From Candidatus Accumulibacter affinis (lineage in GTDB: Bacteria; Pseudomonadota; Gammaproteobacteria; Burkholderiales; Rhodocyclaceae), in assembly GCA_016713625.1 (NCBI GenBank), contig JADJOT010000002.1, positions 434,001 through 498,000 on the forward strand: a stretch of 64,000 bases of DNA. The letters are read 5' to 3'. Below are positions 1-8,484 of this stretch, piece after piece. Every line of letters begins with the position of its first letter. The stretch's first letter is position 1. A program made the translations under genes and the position numbers. The notes beneath the pieces were generated by a model that worked only from the letters and a program-made list of their open reading frames with translations, did no database searches and was not told the origin of the DNA.

Positions 1-791
1 ACCAGGCGCAATTCACTGTCGAGGACAGCGGAGATGACCTGGATCGGCAGGCCAATCGGCACATAGTCGATATACTTGCCGAGTTGTACATCGCGGAAAT
101 CAAACGCCATTTCGCTTTCCTGCGAATCGGCGAAGGGCTTGCTCCTGCCCTGGGCGACCAGTGGGGAGCCATCGATCGACGCCGAGAATCCCGGTTCGAC
201 GAAAATGTCGACGGAACCTGGCAGACTCGAGACAAACGGCAGCGTGACGTTGAGATCACTGACGAGATGTTTTTCCTTGAGCGCCTGGTCGTCGAACTCC
301 AGCGTGCCACCGGTGACCTGGATGTTGTTGACCGAGAAAGGGGGGGTTGGATCGTTCGACGGCGGCCTGGCCATGAACTCGTCGATCAGGTCGGAAAAGT
401 TGAAGCGCCCATCCGGCAGACGAACAAGTTTCAACGCCGGACCCACCAGCTTGAATTCACTGACCACCGGCCCGCCGCGAAACAGCGAGTTCGAATCCAG
501 ATCCAGATAGACGCTGTCAAAACCGGCCACCTTTTCGCCGCCACCCTTTTCCTGGATGGCCAAACCGGCGACTTGCAGCACCAGCGTGTACGGGTTGATG
601 CTGATGTTTTCAATGCTCACTGGCCGGTGCAGAGTCTCGGAGAGCTTGTCGACCAGGATCGATTTGAGCAGCGGCGGGAGGACCAGAAAGCCCAGAACAC
701 CGACGACGAGCACTGCCAGTGCGAGGCGCAGTGCGTACTTCTTGAGGGTCGAGAAGGCAGTCGCTTGGGCAGCAGCGGATTTTTCGGTCAT
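1..791 (-). CDS. DUF748/AsmA-like envelope protein, 3' end cut by window edge
   Basis: I translated this by hand from the ATG at 791; the frame stays open to the left edge, so at least 263 residues are present and the C-terminus is missing. Residues about 17-45 hold a basic stretch and one hydrophobic helix (LALAVLVVGVLGFLVLPPLL), a typical N-terminal anchor. The following stretch, with SETLHRPVSIENISINPYTL and later NIQVTGGTLEFDDQ, has the repeated 'GG.L.F.D' pattern of DUF748 and AsmA-like proteins, which sit in the inner membrane and span the periplasm as long beta-rich chains. No enzymatic role is visible. The gene is transcribed away from gloB, 93 bases from its stop. The family call is from pattern memory. 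Confidence 0.75.
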   Translation of the reverse strand, partial: MTEKSAAAQATAFSTLKKYALRLALAVLVVGVLGFLVLPPLLKSILVDKLSETLHRPVSIENISINPYTLVLQVAGLAIQEKGGGEKVAGFDSVYLDLDSNSLFRGGPVVSEFKLVGPALKLVRLPDGRFNFSDLIDEFMARPPSNDPTPPFSVNNIQVTGGTLEFDDQALKEKHLVSDLNVTLPFVSSLPGSVDIFVEPGFSASIDGSPLVAQGRSKPFADSQESEMAFDFRDVQLGKYIDYVPIGLPIQVISAVLDSELRL

Positions 792-884
792 GGCAGCAGG
801 CAGCAAGCGGACTGGGGAAGGCAGCAATTTAGCACGAAGAGGCTTTGCCCGCACTGCACGCCACGAAAGGCTGTGCATGAAGCC

Positions 885-1646
885 TCAGAAGGTATTCTTC
901 CATTCGCGCAGCGCGGCAAACACCGCCACCTCATCAGCGGCTGCAGGCACCCGGCGACGGGCGGCGGCGGCGACTTCGGGTTCACTACAACGCAGGAATG
1001 GATTACTCGCCTTCTCGATGCCGATCGTCGAAGGCACCGTCGAGCAGGCTCTGGCGCGTGCCCTGGCAACCTCTCGTGCCCGGCTCTGCAAGCGGCCATT
1101 GCCGGGCTCCACCGCCAGCGCAAAGCGCAGATTTTCCTGCGTGTACTCATGGGCGCAATACACCACCGTATCGTCCGGGAGTACCGCCAGGCGGGCCAGC
1201 GAATCCGCCATCTGCTCTGGACTCCCCTCGAACAGGCGACCACAGCCGCCGCCAAACAGGGTATCGCCACAGAACAGGCAGCCTGCGCCATAATACGCAA
1301 TGTGTCCGAGCGTGTGCCCTGGCACCGCGATCACCTGAAAGTCGACGTCGCAGCACGCAATCTGTACTCTGTCGCCGTCACGTAAAGGCTTGCTGATGCC
1401 GGCAATGGACTCCGCTGCGGGGCCGAAAACCTCAGCCGGATAGTACGCCAGCAGGCCGGCGACGCCTCCCTGGTGATCGGCGTGGTGGTGGGTGATAAGA
1501 ATGCTGCTCAACGACAAACGCTCCCGGGCAAGCAGCTCGAGCACCGGCCGAGCGTCGCCAGGGTCAACCACAGCAGCAGCAGCGCCTTTGCGCAACAACC
1601 AGATGTAGTTATCCTTGAAGGCTGGAATCCGGATGACTTCGTACAT
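885..1646 (-). CDS. gloB: Hydroxyacylglutathione hydrolase (glyoxalase II)
   Basis: Hydrolyses S-D-lactoylglutathione to D-lactate and glutathione, the second step of methylglyoxal detoxification in the cytoplasm. The 253-residue protein has the usual family length and starts MYEVIRIPAFKDNY. The metallo-beta-lactamase signature THHHADHQGG lies at residues 52-61 (metal ligands H53, H55, D57, H58), followed by GHTLGHIAYY and FCGDTLFGGGCGRLFEG, which carry the remaining metal ligands, and by HEYT. The start at 1646 is 27 bases from the divergent methyltransferase start, so both promoters must share or overlap a short region. gloB beside a methyltransferase, rnhA and dnaQ is a common proteobacterial arrangement. 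Confidence 0.95.
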   Translation of the reverse strand: MYEVIRIPAFKDNYIWLLRKGAAAAVVDPGDARPVLELLARERLSLSSILITHHHADHQGGVAGLLAYYPAEVFGPAAESIAGISKPLRDGDRVQIACCDVDFQVIAVPGHTLGHIAYYGAGCLFCGDTLFGGGCGRLFEGSPEQMADSLARLAVLPDDTVVYCAHEYTQENLRFALAVEPGNGRLQSRAREVARARARACSTVPSTIGIEKASNPFLRCSEPEVAAAARRRVPAAADEVAVFAALREWKNTF

Positions 1647-1673
1647 CAGCGAATTTTGGAAGAACTGCGGAAA

Positions 1674-2399
1674 ATGTCAATCCCTGGCCTCGACGTCTGG
1701 CTGCAAGGCCCGCAAGGGCGCTACATCCTGGCTTGGGAGCAAGCCAGGATTGACGCCGTCGTCGCCGACCTTTTTGGCTACAACGCCATCCAGCTTGGCC
1801 TGCCACAATGCGATCTGCTGGCCAACAACCGCATCCCCCTCAGGCAGGTGGCCGACGATTCAGGCAAGGTCGATGTCCTCTGCGATTTGCGACAACTCCC
1901 TTTCGCGGCACACAGCATCGACCTGATCGTCATGCCGCACGTCCTTGAATTCCATCAGGACCCGCACCAGATCCTGCGTGAAGTGGAGCGGGTACTGATC
2001 CCGGAAGGCGAGGTGCTGATGACTGGCTTCAACCCGATCTCGCTCTGGGGTGTGCATCGGCGCCTCGCCAACTGCCCCGGCGATTTCCCTTGGAACGGCC
2101 AGTACCTTTCGGTGGCTCGTCTCAGGGACTGGCTGCAGCTGCTCGGTTTCGAGGTCGAGCGCGCCAGCTTCGGCTGTTACTCACCGCCATGCACGCAGGA
2201 TCGCTGGCTGCAGCGCTGGCACTTCATGGAAGCCGCCGGCGATCGCTGGTGGAGTTTTGCCGGTGGCGTTTACCTGCTGCGCGCGATCAAGCGCGTACAC
2301 GGCATGCGCCTGATCCTGCCGCGCTGGAAACAGCAGACTGTTCCCGGCAAGGCCCTGTCTGCAGTCAGCAAGAAGGAAGTTGAACAACATGAGCGATGA
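1674..2399 (+). CDS. Class I SAM-dependent methyltransferase (upstream of rnhA)
   Basis: Predicted 241-residue methyltransferase of the Methyltransf_11 type. I chose the ATG at 1674 (MSIPGLDVWLQG) because the frame upstream runs antisense through gloB and looks unlike a real N-terminus. After an N-terminal segment with GRYILAWEQ, the chain shows DVLCDLRQLPFAAHSIDLIV and HVLEFHQDPHQILREVERVL, the usual acidic loop, post-II and post-III regions of the Rossmann methyltransferase fold, then GEVLMTGFNP. The substrate cannot be read from sequence. The stop overlaps the start of rnhA, so the two are probably co-translated. Similar proteins sit next to gloB/rnhA in many Proteobacteria. Confidence 0.85.
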   Translation: MSIPGLDVWLQGPQGRYILAWEQARIDAVVADLFGYNAIQLGLPQCDLLANNRIPLRQVADDSGKVDVLCDLRQLPFAAHSIDLIVMPHVLEFHQDPHQILREVERVLIPEGEVLMTGFNPISLWGVHRRLANCPGDFPWNGQYLSVARLRDWLQLLGFEVERASFGCYSPPCTQDRWLQRWHFMEAAGDRWWSFAGGVYLLRAIKRVHGMRLILPRWKQQTVPGKALSAVSKKEVEQHER

Positions 2400-2850
2400 A
2401 GCGGCCGTCACCATCTACGCCGACGGCGGCTGTCGCGGCAATCCGGGGCCAGGGGGCTGGGGGGCGCTCATGCAGGCCGGCAATCGGGAGAAGGAAATCT
2501 GGGGCAGCGAAGCATTGACCACCAACAACCGCATGGAACTAACGGCCGCGATACGTGCCCTCGAGGCGCTCAAGAGACCGGCAACCGTCGATCTTCATAC
2601 CGATTCGCAGTATGTGCAAAAGGGGATCAGCGAGTGGATTCACAACTGGAAGCGCAATGGCTGGCGCACTTCCGAGAAGAAACCGGTGAAAAATGCCGAC
2701 CTCTGGCAGCGGCTCGATGAATTGTCTGGCGTGCATCAGATCAAGTGGCATTGGGTCAAAGGGCATGCCGGGCACATCGGCAATGAGCGCGCCGACGCTC
2801 TCGCCAATCGCGCCATGGACGAACTGCGGCGCGGCCCGCATACCCGATAG
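2389..2850 (+). CDS. rnhA: Ribonuclease HI
   Basis: Cleaves the RNA strand of RNA-DNA hybrids, removing primers and R-loops in the cytoplasm. The 153 residues match the usual length. The acidic active site is visible: YADGGCRGNPGPGGWGA (first Asp), NNRMELTAAI (Glu), HTDSQYVQKGI (Asp) and GHAGHIGNERADALAN (His and last Asp). I start at the ATG at 2389, preceded by AAGGAAG at a good distance, rather than the TTG at 2380. The reading frame overlaps the 3' end of the preceding methyltransferase by 11 bases, suggesting translational coupling. dnaQ follows 23 bases downstream. Confidence 0.97.
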   Translation: MSDEAAVTIYADGGCRGNPGPGGWGALMQAGNREKEIWGSEALTTNNRMELTAAIRALEALKRPATVDLHTDSQYVQKGISEWIHNWKRNGWRTSEKKPVKNADLWQRLDELSGVHQIKWHWVKGHAGHIGNERADALANRAMDELRRGPHTR

Positions 2851-2873
2851 GACTGCAAGGAGGCAGAGCGCGC

Positions 2874-3593
2874 ATGCGTCAGATTTTTCTCGATACTGAA
2901 ACGACTGGCCTGGAGCACAAACTCGGGCACCGCATCATCGAAATCGCTGGCGTCGAAATGCGCAGCCGACGCCTGACCAAGCAGCACTTCCACAGCTATC
3001 TGAACCCGGAGAGGGAGATCGACGCTGGTGCCCTGTCGGTGCACGGGATCAGCCGAGAGTTTCTGCTCGACAAACCGCGCTTTGCTGACATTGCCGCCGA
3101 GTTTCTCGACTTTGTGCGCGGTGCCGAACTCGTCATCCACAATGCGACGTTCGACGTCGGCTTCCTCAATGCCGAACTCGCCTTGCTCGACATGGCTCCG
3201 CTTGACACCGTCTGCCACGCGATCTGCGACACCCTGCGAATGGCCAAGGATTTGCACCCCGGCAAGAAGAACAACCTCAACGCGCTGTGCGATCGCTATG
3301 GGGTGGACAACTCGCAGCGCACTCTCCACGGCGCCTTGCTCGATGCCGAGATCCTTGCCGAGGTCTACCTGGCGATGACCCGCGGTCAGGAAAGCCTGCT
3401 CATGGATCTTGGCGACGACCAGGCAAATGCGATCGCAGCTGCCAGCCACGCTCCCTCGACCAGGCAGCACCGAGCGCAACAAGTCCGCCGCGCCAACGGG
3501 CAGGAACTCGCCGAGCACCAGCAGGTGCTGGCCGCCATCGAGCAGGCAAGCAAAGGAAAGTGCCTCTGGTTGCAAGGCGAAAGCAGCGGCTGA
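2874..3593 (+). CDS. dnaQ: DNA polymerase III epsilon subunit (3'-5' proofreading exonuclease)
   Basis: Proofreading subunit of the replicative polymerase. The 239-residue chain has the DEDDh exonuclease motifs in order: Exo I DTETTG at residues 7-12, Exo II in VIHNATFDVGFLN, and Exo III in HGALLDAEILAEVY with its His and Asp. The C-terminal 60 residues are the less conserved segment that binds the alpha subunit in known enzymes. An AGGAGG ribosome-binding site precedes the ATG. Genes gloB/methyltransferase/rnhA/dnaQ form a familiar block; dnaQ is the last of the + strand run, and the next gene faces it. Confidence 0.96.
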   Translation: MRQIFLDTETTGLEHKLGHRIIEIAGVEMRSRRLTKQHFHSYLNPEREIDAGALSVHGISREFLLDKPRFADIAAEFLDFVRGAELVIHNATFDVGFLNAELALLDMAPLDTVCHAICDTLRMAKDLHPGKKNNLNALCDRYGVDNSQRTLHGALLDAEILAEVYLAMTRGQESLLMDLGDDQANAIAAASHAPSTRQHRAQQVRRANGQELAEHQQVLAAIEQASKGKCLWLQGESSG

Positions 3594-3742
3594 TTCGCTG
3601 CCAGGACGCTGACGACGGCGAGGATTTCCAGCGGCAAGTCGACGGCGTTGGCGACCAGGCCTGGCAAGTTGGGCTTAGGCCGGCCAACTCGGGATCGAAA
3701 CACTGGCGGCCAGGGGGTTTTCCACCAGTCGCCTGCTGTCGG

Positions 3743-4126
3743 TCAGCCCTCGCTGGGCGTCTCGGGGGTGCGCCGTGGCCGCCGCACATGTCGCTTGGGC
3801 GACCTTGCCTCGGGCTGCGCGTCTGACGCAGGCGGCTGCTCGGGTCGGGCGGCCGGTGGCCGCGGGTCAGGCCGCTGACCCGCGGGCCTGGGCACGGGTT
3901 TTCGCTGTTGGTCTGGACGACGCCCAAGCGCCTGCCCAGCATGGCGTTTCTCGGGCTGCCGGTCGGGCTGCCTGTCCAAAGGTCGTTCGGACTCACGGTT
4001 TCCCGGAGCGAGCGTAATCTCGATTTCGATCAGTTCATCCCATTGCTCATCGGTGCGATCACGCTCCGGGATGGCGAGAAGTTCACGGAGCCGCCGCCGC
4101 GGATCCTGGGGGGGGGAGTCATTCAT
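3743..4126 (-). CDS. Small hypothetical protein with Pro/Arg/Gln-rich tail
   Basis: I do not recognise this 127-residue protein. The first 45 residues (MNDSPPQDPRRRLRELLAIP then ERDRTDEQWDELIEIEITL) look like a short helical domain; the rest is low-complexity, with repeated RP, QP and PR pairs (DRQPDRQPEK, RPDPRPPAARP) and a basic end KRHVRRPRRTPE. I prefer the ATG at 4126; an in-frame TTG at 4165 would add 13 residues. No clear ribosome-binding site is seen. It is convergent with dnaQ. The helical N-terminus argues for a real gene, but the biased composition means a chance open frame is possible. Confidence 0.5.
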   Translation of the reverse strand: MNDSPPQDPRRRLRELLAIPERDRTDEQWDELIEIEITLAPGNRESERPLDRQPDRQPEKRHAGQALGRRPDQQRKPVPRPAGQRPDPRPPAARPEQPPASDAQPEARSPKRHVRRPRRTPETPSEG

Positions 4127-4240
4127 AACCACATTATGACTCACACAGCCGCCATCGTTCAACAAGCATGAACATCAAGGGCATGCAAAAGTTGGCGCAG
4201 GCGCGCCAAATTCCCGACTACCACGCCCGCGGCGCGTCAA

Positions 4241-4525
4241 TCAGTGCTCAGCCCGCAGGCTGGCGGCAAAGGTGCTTTGCAGAACTTCGGGAAGCTGGAA
4301 GCGGGCAAGAGTACGGTGGATGTCAGCCTCATTCACACCGCTACTGCTGTCCTGAAAGCGAATGCCCAGCGGCCGGCCATTGGCCGCCAGAGTGGCGAAC
4401 GCAAAGCGCCACCGCTGTGCTTCAGCCAGCCGCTCGCGCAGCTCGCATTCATTGCTGATTTGGACACCCGCCTGCTTGAGTGAGTCGAGGAACTGGTCAA
4501 ATGACTCGGTGCTTAGGCTACCCAT
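4241..4525 (-). CDS. Small conserved-looking hypothetical protein
   Basis: A 94-residue soluble protein beginning MGSLSTESFDQFLDSLKQAG, with no signal peptide or membrane segment. The start at 4525 is chosen because AGGAG lies just upstream (CAGGAGAACAGAATG); an upstream extension would read through non-coding-looking sequence. The protein is mostly helical in appearance, with an acidic-basic mix (ELRERLAEAQRWRFAFATL) and a C-terminal LPEVLQSTFAASLRAEH. No domain is recognised and no function should be assigned. It lies downstream of slyX on the same strand with a gap of about 97 bases. Confidence 0.6.
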   Translation of the reverse strand: MGSLSTESFDQFLDSLKQAGVQISNECELRERLAEAQRWRFAFATLAANGRPLGIRFQDSSSGVNEADIHRTLARFQLPEVLQSTFAASLRAEH

Positions 4526-4622
4526 TCTGTTCTCCTGTTGAAGTATTGTTGCGTCCCATCCATGCCCGAATAACGCTCGTTTCCAACAGTGGTTGACAGC
4601 CAGCCTCAAGAAAGCCGTCGGC

Positions 4623-4826
4623 TCAGTAATGTGGCGGTATCTCCTCACCAGGGTTGCGCTCGCCGGAAGCCGCCAGCCCGTCCTGCAGCTGCTGATGCAG
4701 ATGGCGCAGTTGCTGCTGCAACAAATCGATCTGCTGCTGTTGTCGGTAGACGGTGAGGTTGAGTTCCTCCATCAGATCCTCGGCAAGACTGATCCTGCTT
4801 TCGACTTCGGCAAGGCGGTCTTCCAT
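4623..4826 (-). CDS. slyX: SlyX family coiled-coil protein
   Basis: A 67-residue protein that is almost entirely a heptad-type coiled coil: MEDRLAEVESRISLAEDLME, then ELNLTVYRQQQQIDLLQQQL, ending in the short tail GEEIPPHY that is characteristic of SlyX proteins. SlyX was named from its position near slyD in E. coli; its function is not established. I use the ATG at 4826 because family members begin close to this point. It is downstream of the FHA/phosphatase gene with about 140 bases between, and may or may not share its transcript. Confidence 0.88.
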   Translation of the reverse strand: MEDRLAEVESRISLAEDLMEELNLTVYRQQQQIDLLQQQLRHLHQQLQDGLAASGERNPGEEIPPHY

Positions 4827-4968
4827 CACTGACTCCGGACATCGAATTGACGCATGGCGCCGCCGCAAACCGGGCCTGCAGCAAGCCCTCGCTGCCGTTT
4901 CACCGGCGGCGAGGGCTTAGCCTGCCGCACAGGATTTTTCTCTTCCGCCATTGGCTGCATCGTGAAAG

Positions 4969-6429
4969 TCAAGCTGCGTCACTTTTCAGGGAGTTGATGA
5001 TGGGCGTCAAAGCGTCTACCGGGTAACGCAGAGGAATCATCGTATCACCGACGCGAGTGAATACGCCGACCTGGTCGGGATGGGCGCTGAACAACACATG
5101 GTGATTGGCGATGCCGTCCACGTTGCACCACAGGGTGCCCTCACGGTCCATCGGCGTGTGTCCGACAATCAATGGCGTTTCCGGGCCAAGTTCGAGGGCA
5201 CGGCGCAAGCGCTTGACATCGCGCTTGCGGTAACCCTGTGGTCGGTTCGGCCGCTGCAGGCGGTTGTTGATCAACTCGACGATCAACTCCGGGTGACGGT
5301 GGATCTGCACCAGCATCTCCCGGTCAACCTTGGTCGTCGGCGGCGCCGCATGGCAGGCTATGAAATCGTCGGATGCAGCGACGTAGGGCAGCAGCCCGTA
5401 GAACTCTCCCATCGCCTTCAGGTAGGCGGTACCCCGTCGCTCGCCGAGTTCCCTGGCCCACAGCAAGCCCTGCGGAATCCCGTCCTTGGACATGTTCTCG
5501 GAAAATGAATCGTGGTTGCCACGAACATAGAACACCTGCTGCGGAAAACGCAATTTGAGCCGAAAGATGAAATCCATCATCAGCATCGAACTCTCCATTT
5601 CCCTGAGTTGCCCATCGAGTTCGCAATGCACCGCATCACCGAGAATGACCAGGGCCGCACTGCCCTCATCCAGTGCCTCGAGAAAGGCGTTCTGACTGAG
5701 GACCGTCAACAGGTTGTCGATCTGCGCATGCATGTCAGCAACCAGGATCGGCGTGATCGTCTGGGGCAGCACCAGCAGGCCGCCCGGCAATCCCCGGTCA
5801 TCCAGGGCGCGATGCGCCTCCGTGTGCAGCGCGCGATTGACCTCTTCGATGAGTTGCAGGGCCTCTTCTCTTGGTAGCAGCTCGATCGGGCCGCCGAAAA
5901 TCTCCCGCAGCCGCCGGAACTTGCTCTCCCGGGCCCAGCCGGCTTCCGCAACTGCCGGCCCGATCGAGGTGCCCGCATCGCTCAAGTTGCGAAACACCAG
6001 CCCATCACGGCCATAGATCACCACCAGATGTTGCTCATCGACCGCCGGGGGGTAGTCGAACAGCGCTTGCTGGATCTCGTCGGCCGAACCCAGGGACAGC
6101 CAGTTTTTTGGACTCAGGCGCAGAAAGCCACTGATGCCACGCGAGTGCGCGCCGGGATCGGCGATGACGAAGCTGGCCAGTCTGACGACTTCGCCGCGGC
6201 GGTTGAGTCGCGTCTCCGGGTAGAGATGCAGCCGCTTGTCGTTGAGACCGAGCGAGATCTCGATCGGAATGCCATCGAGGGGAACCCGCACCTTGGTGTT
6301 GCCCAGCCGGTAGGCGTCGCCCAGCTTAAGGTTATGTCCCCAGCCAAAGCCCAATCTGACCAGGCTTGCTCTCAGCCACGCCAACACGTTCGCCAGCTTG
6401 AGCGAGCGCAGGGCGGCAATCATCCTCAT
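4969..6429 (-). CDS. PPP-like metallophosphoesterase with N-terminal FHA-like domain
   Basis: A 486-residue cytoplasmic protein with two recognisable parts. Residues about 110-160 end in VDEQHLVVIYGRDGLVFRNL followed by SDAGTSIGP, which resembles the last strands of an FHA phosphothreonine-binding domain (conserved His, then the 'LGSTNGT'-like turn). Residues about 225-455 are a calcineurin-like phosphatase: VADMHAQIDN, VILGDAVHCE, YVRGNHDSFSEN, FIACHAAPP and LIVGHTPMDREG supply the metal-binding Asp, His and Asn residues in PPP order. Known PPP enzymes dephosphorylate Ser/Thr proteins; the substrate here is unknown. The preceding P-loop gene ends 2 bases upstream, so the two are a pair. A GTG at 6459 is an alternative start. 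The FHA assignment is my reading and needs a profile search. Confidence 0.8.
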   Translation of the reverse strand: MRMIAALRSLKLANVLAWLRASLVRLGFGWGHNLKLGDAYRLGNTKVRVPLDGIPIEISLGLNDKRLHLYPETRLNRRGEVVRLASFVIADPGAHSRGISGFLRLSPKNWLSLGSADEIQQALFDYPPAVDEQHLVVIYGRDGLVFRNLSDAGTSIGPAVAEAGWARESKFRRLREIFGGPIELLPREEALQLIEEVNRALHTEAHRALDDRGLPGGLLVLPQTITPILVADMHAQIDNLLTVLSQNAFLEALDEGSAALVILGDAVHCELDGQLREMESSMLMMDFIFRLKLRFPQQVFYVRGNHDSFSENMSKDGIPQGLLWARELGERRGTAYLKAMGEFYGLLPYVAASDDFIACHAAPPTTKVDREMLVQIHRHPELIVELINNRLQRPNRPQGYRKRDVKRLRRALELGPETPLIVGHTPMDREGTLWCNVDGIANHHVLFSAHPDQVGVFTRVGDTMIPLRYPVDALTPIINSLKSDAA

Positions 6430-6431
6430 GG

Positions 6432-7040
6432 TTAGGACGGCGGCTCGATGAAATGGCACGGACGGCCATCTTCACCGTCGCGGAGGTACACCTTGAACCC
6501 CTTCTGGTGCAGAAACTCGGCTACCTGGCGGAAAACGTCGAGCTGAGCAGCACAAATCTCCAGGCTGAGTTGCGCGTCGACCGGGTGGGTACTTTGGCGC
6601 GCCCGCTCCGAACGGCGCTCAAAGACCAGCTCGGGCGGGGGCAACATGAATTCGAAGACATAACGGCGATACCAATCGACCGAAAAGAAGAACTTCTTGC
6701 GTGGTGGCAGCACGATGCGATCGAAATCGACGGGCGGCAAGGGGTCACGATCCAGGAACTCGGCATCAAAAACCGTCACCACGTTGGCCAGGCCTCGAAA
6801 CGGCAAGCCCAGATGAATCTCACGCGGTCGCACAGAGAGGATTTCCGACCGCCACCAGTGCTTGCGGCCAAGATCCAGGTAGCCCTCCTCCGACCAGCCA
6901 CCGAGACGGACGATCAGGGTGCTCTTGCCGGCACCCGGAGGGCCGGTCACCAGAATCTGGCCAAAGCGGAGATCCGCAGGGAAATCGATTCCCCTGAAAT
7001 GCTGCAGCGATTCAATGGGCTGGGTTGGCAGATCGGGCAT
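6432..7040 (-). CDS. P-loop NTPase partner of the FHA-phosphatase
   Basis: A 202-residue cytoplasmic protein with a clear Walker A motif, ILVTGPPGAGKSTLIVRLGG, around residues 30-45. The chain continues with YLDLGRKHWWRSEILSVRPR and VVTVFDAEFLDRDPLPPVDF and has several basic-aromatic patches (RKKFFFSVDWYRRYVFEF). It resembles small kinase-like or AAA-type P-loop proteins but I cannot place it in a named family. The stop is 2 bases before the phosphatase start, so the pair is almost certainly co-transcribed and probably functionally linked, for example as an opposing kinase/phosphatase or NTP-dependent regulator. That link is inference from position only. Confidence 0.75.
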   Translation of the reverse strand: MPDLPTQPIESLQHFRGIDFPADLRFGQILVTGPPGAGKSTLIVRLGGWSEEGYLDLGRKHWWRSEILSVRPREIHLGLPFRGLANVVTVFDAEFLDRDPLPPVDFDRIVLPPRKKFFFSVDWYRRYVFEFMLPPPELVFERRSERARQSTHPVDAQLSLEICAAQLDVFRQVAEFLHQKGFKVYLRDGEDGRPCHFIEPPS

Positions 7041-7110
7041 GGCGGTAGGCGAAATCGATCAGTGAAGGGCATCCGGTAGCAAGCAGCCGACGATCAGGGT
7101 GGCGGCCATT

Positions 7111-8373
7111 CTAGGAAAAGGCCGCTTTCAGAAGATGGAAGATCAGTGCTCCCAGGAGTGCCCCAACCGGAACGGTAATGAACCACGAGACGATGATGCC
7201 GCCGACGACCCGCAGGTCGAGGGCGCCGATGCCCCGCGCAATGCCAACGCCCATCACCGCGCCGACCGCGATGTGGGTGGTCGATACCGGCAGGCCCAGG
7301 CCGGAAGCCGCCACGGTCACGGATGCCGCCGCGACGGTGGCGCAGTAGGCGCGGGTTGGCGTCAGCTCGGTAATCCTGTGCCCGAGGGTAGCCATCACCT
7401 TGTAACCATAAGTCGTCAGACCGGCAACCATGCCGAGGCTGCCGACAAACAAAATGAACGGAGTGATCGGCGAACTGGCTGACACCTCCCCGCTGGCAAT
7501 GGTCTGAATGACCGCAGCCATCGGCCCAATCCCGTTGGCCACTTCGTTCGAGCCATGGGCAAAGGCCATCGCCGCACCGGTGAACACCATCTGTGGAATG
7601 AACAGGTGCTCGACGCTGGCGTGCTGGAGAATCCGGTCTGAGTGCGCATCGAGTTTGACTCGATTCATCATTAGCCGGGCGGCGGCGGCGACAACGACGC
7701 CGATCGCCACGGCGAGCATCTGGCCGGCGAGCGAACCGATATGGATGTTGACGTGTGCCAGACCCTTGCTGATGGTGATCAGCGAGACGATCCAGCCGAC
7801 CAGGAAAGCATACACCGGGCCCCACTGACGTGCCCGGCTGACGGGATTCTCGGTGTTGAAAATCAGTTTGCGGATACTCATGGTCAACAGCAGGGCGACC
7901 ATGCCACCAAGAACCGGCGAAATGAACCAGCTGGCGACGATTTCACCCATCGTTGCCCACTGCACCGCGTCTACCCCGAGCGCTGCGATGGCGACCCCGC
8001 AAACGGCGCCGACGATGGTGTGGGTGGTGGCCACCGGCCAGCCACGCATGCTGGCGATCATCAGCCAGATCCCTGCAGCGAGCAACGCCCCGAGCATGCC
8101 GAAGACCAGCAAATGCGGTACCGGCTCGAAGAGTCTGCCGTCGATGATGTCTTTCGAGATGGTATCGGCCACCTCGCCACCGGCCAGGTAGGCACCGCAG
8201 AACTCCATGATCGCGGCCAGGACGACGGCCTGCCGGACGGTGATTGCGCCCGAGCCCACTGAGGTCCCCATGCTACTGGCGACGCCGTTGGCGCCGATTC
8301 CCCAGGTCATGTAGAGGCCAAAACCATAGGCCAGGACATACAGGAGCGTTTGCTGTTGTGCGATGATTTCCAT
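7111..8373 (-). CDS. PHO4/Pit-family inorganic phosphate permease
   Basis: A 420-residue polytopic inner-membrane permease. It carries the two inverted family signatures, GANGVASSMGT near residue 30 and GSNEVANGIGP near residue 270, corresponding to the GANDVANA repeats of PiT/PHO4 transporters, and the paired segments PVATTHTIVGAV and PVSTTHIAVGAV. Known members carry phosphate with cations or metal-phosphate at low affinity. It is longer than the second Pit protein in this window and has a hydrophilic loop in the middle (KLIFNTENPVSRAR). AGGAG lies 7 bases before the ATG. The upstream DUF47 gene (8485-9165) is probably co-transcribed and regulatory. Confidence 0.93.
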   Translation of the reverse strand: MEIIAQQQTLLYVLAYGFGLYMTWGIGANGVASSMGTSVGSGAITVRQAVVLAAIMEFCGAYLAGGEVADTISKDIIDGRLFEPVPHLLVFGMLGALLAAGIWLMIASMRGWPVATTHTIVGAVCGVAIAALGVDAVQWATMGEIVASWFISPVLGGMVALLLTMSIRKLIFNTENPVSRARQWGPVYAFLVGWIVSLITISKGLAHVNIHIGSLAGQMLAVAIGVVVAAAARLMMNRVKLDAHSDRILQHASVEHLFIPQMVFTGAAMAFAHGSNEVANGIGPMAAVIQTIASGEVSASSPITPFILFVGSLGMVAGLTTYGYKVMATLGHRITELTPTRAYCATVAAASVTVAASGLGLPVSTTHIAVGAVMGVGIARGIGALDLRVVGGIIVSWFITVPVGALLGALIFHLLKAAFS

Positions 8374-8484
8374 ACTACCGCTCCTGGCGGTCGACTCCTT
8401 TGCTGGGTGCAGGAACCCGGCTGCCGTCAGGCGGAGGCGTGCGGCGAAAAACCGGTCTGGTCGCCACGTCTCGAACCCTGACTC

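Noticed and set aside
84..1385. Long + strand open frame (433 residues) antisense to DUF748 and gloB
   Set aside because: High-GC shadow frame: Arg/Gln/His-rich with no domain, opposite two well-supported genes.
3594..3742. Possible tRNA or small RNA between dnaQ and the convergent small gene
   Set aside because: No cloverleaf, T-loop GGTTCGAATCC-like element or terminator was found.
4168..4458. 96-residue + strand frame between two small genes
   Set aside because: Antisense to the 94-residue protein with a good ribosome-binding site; no hydrophobic or domain pattern.
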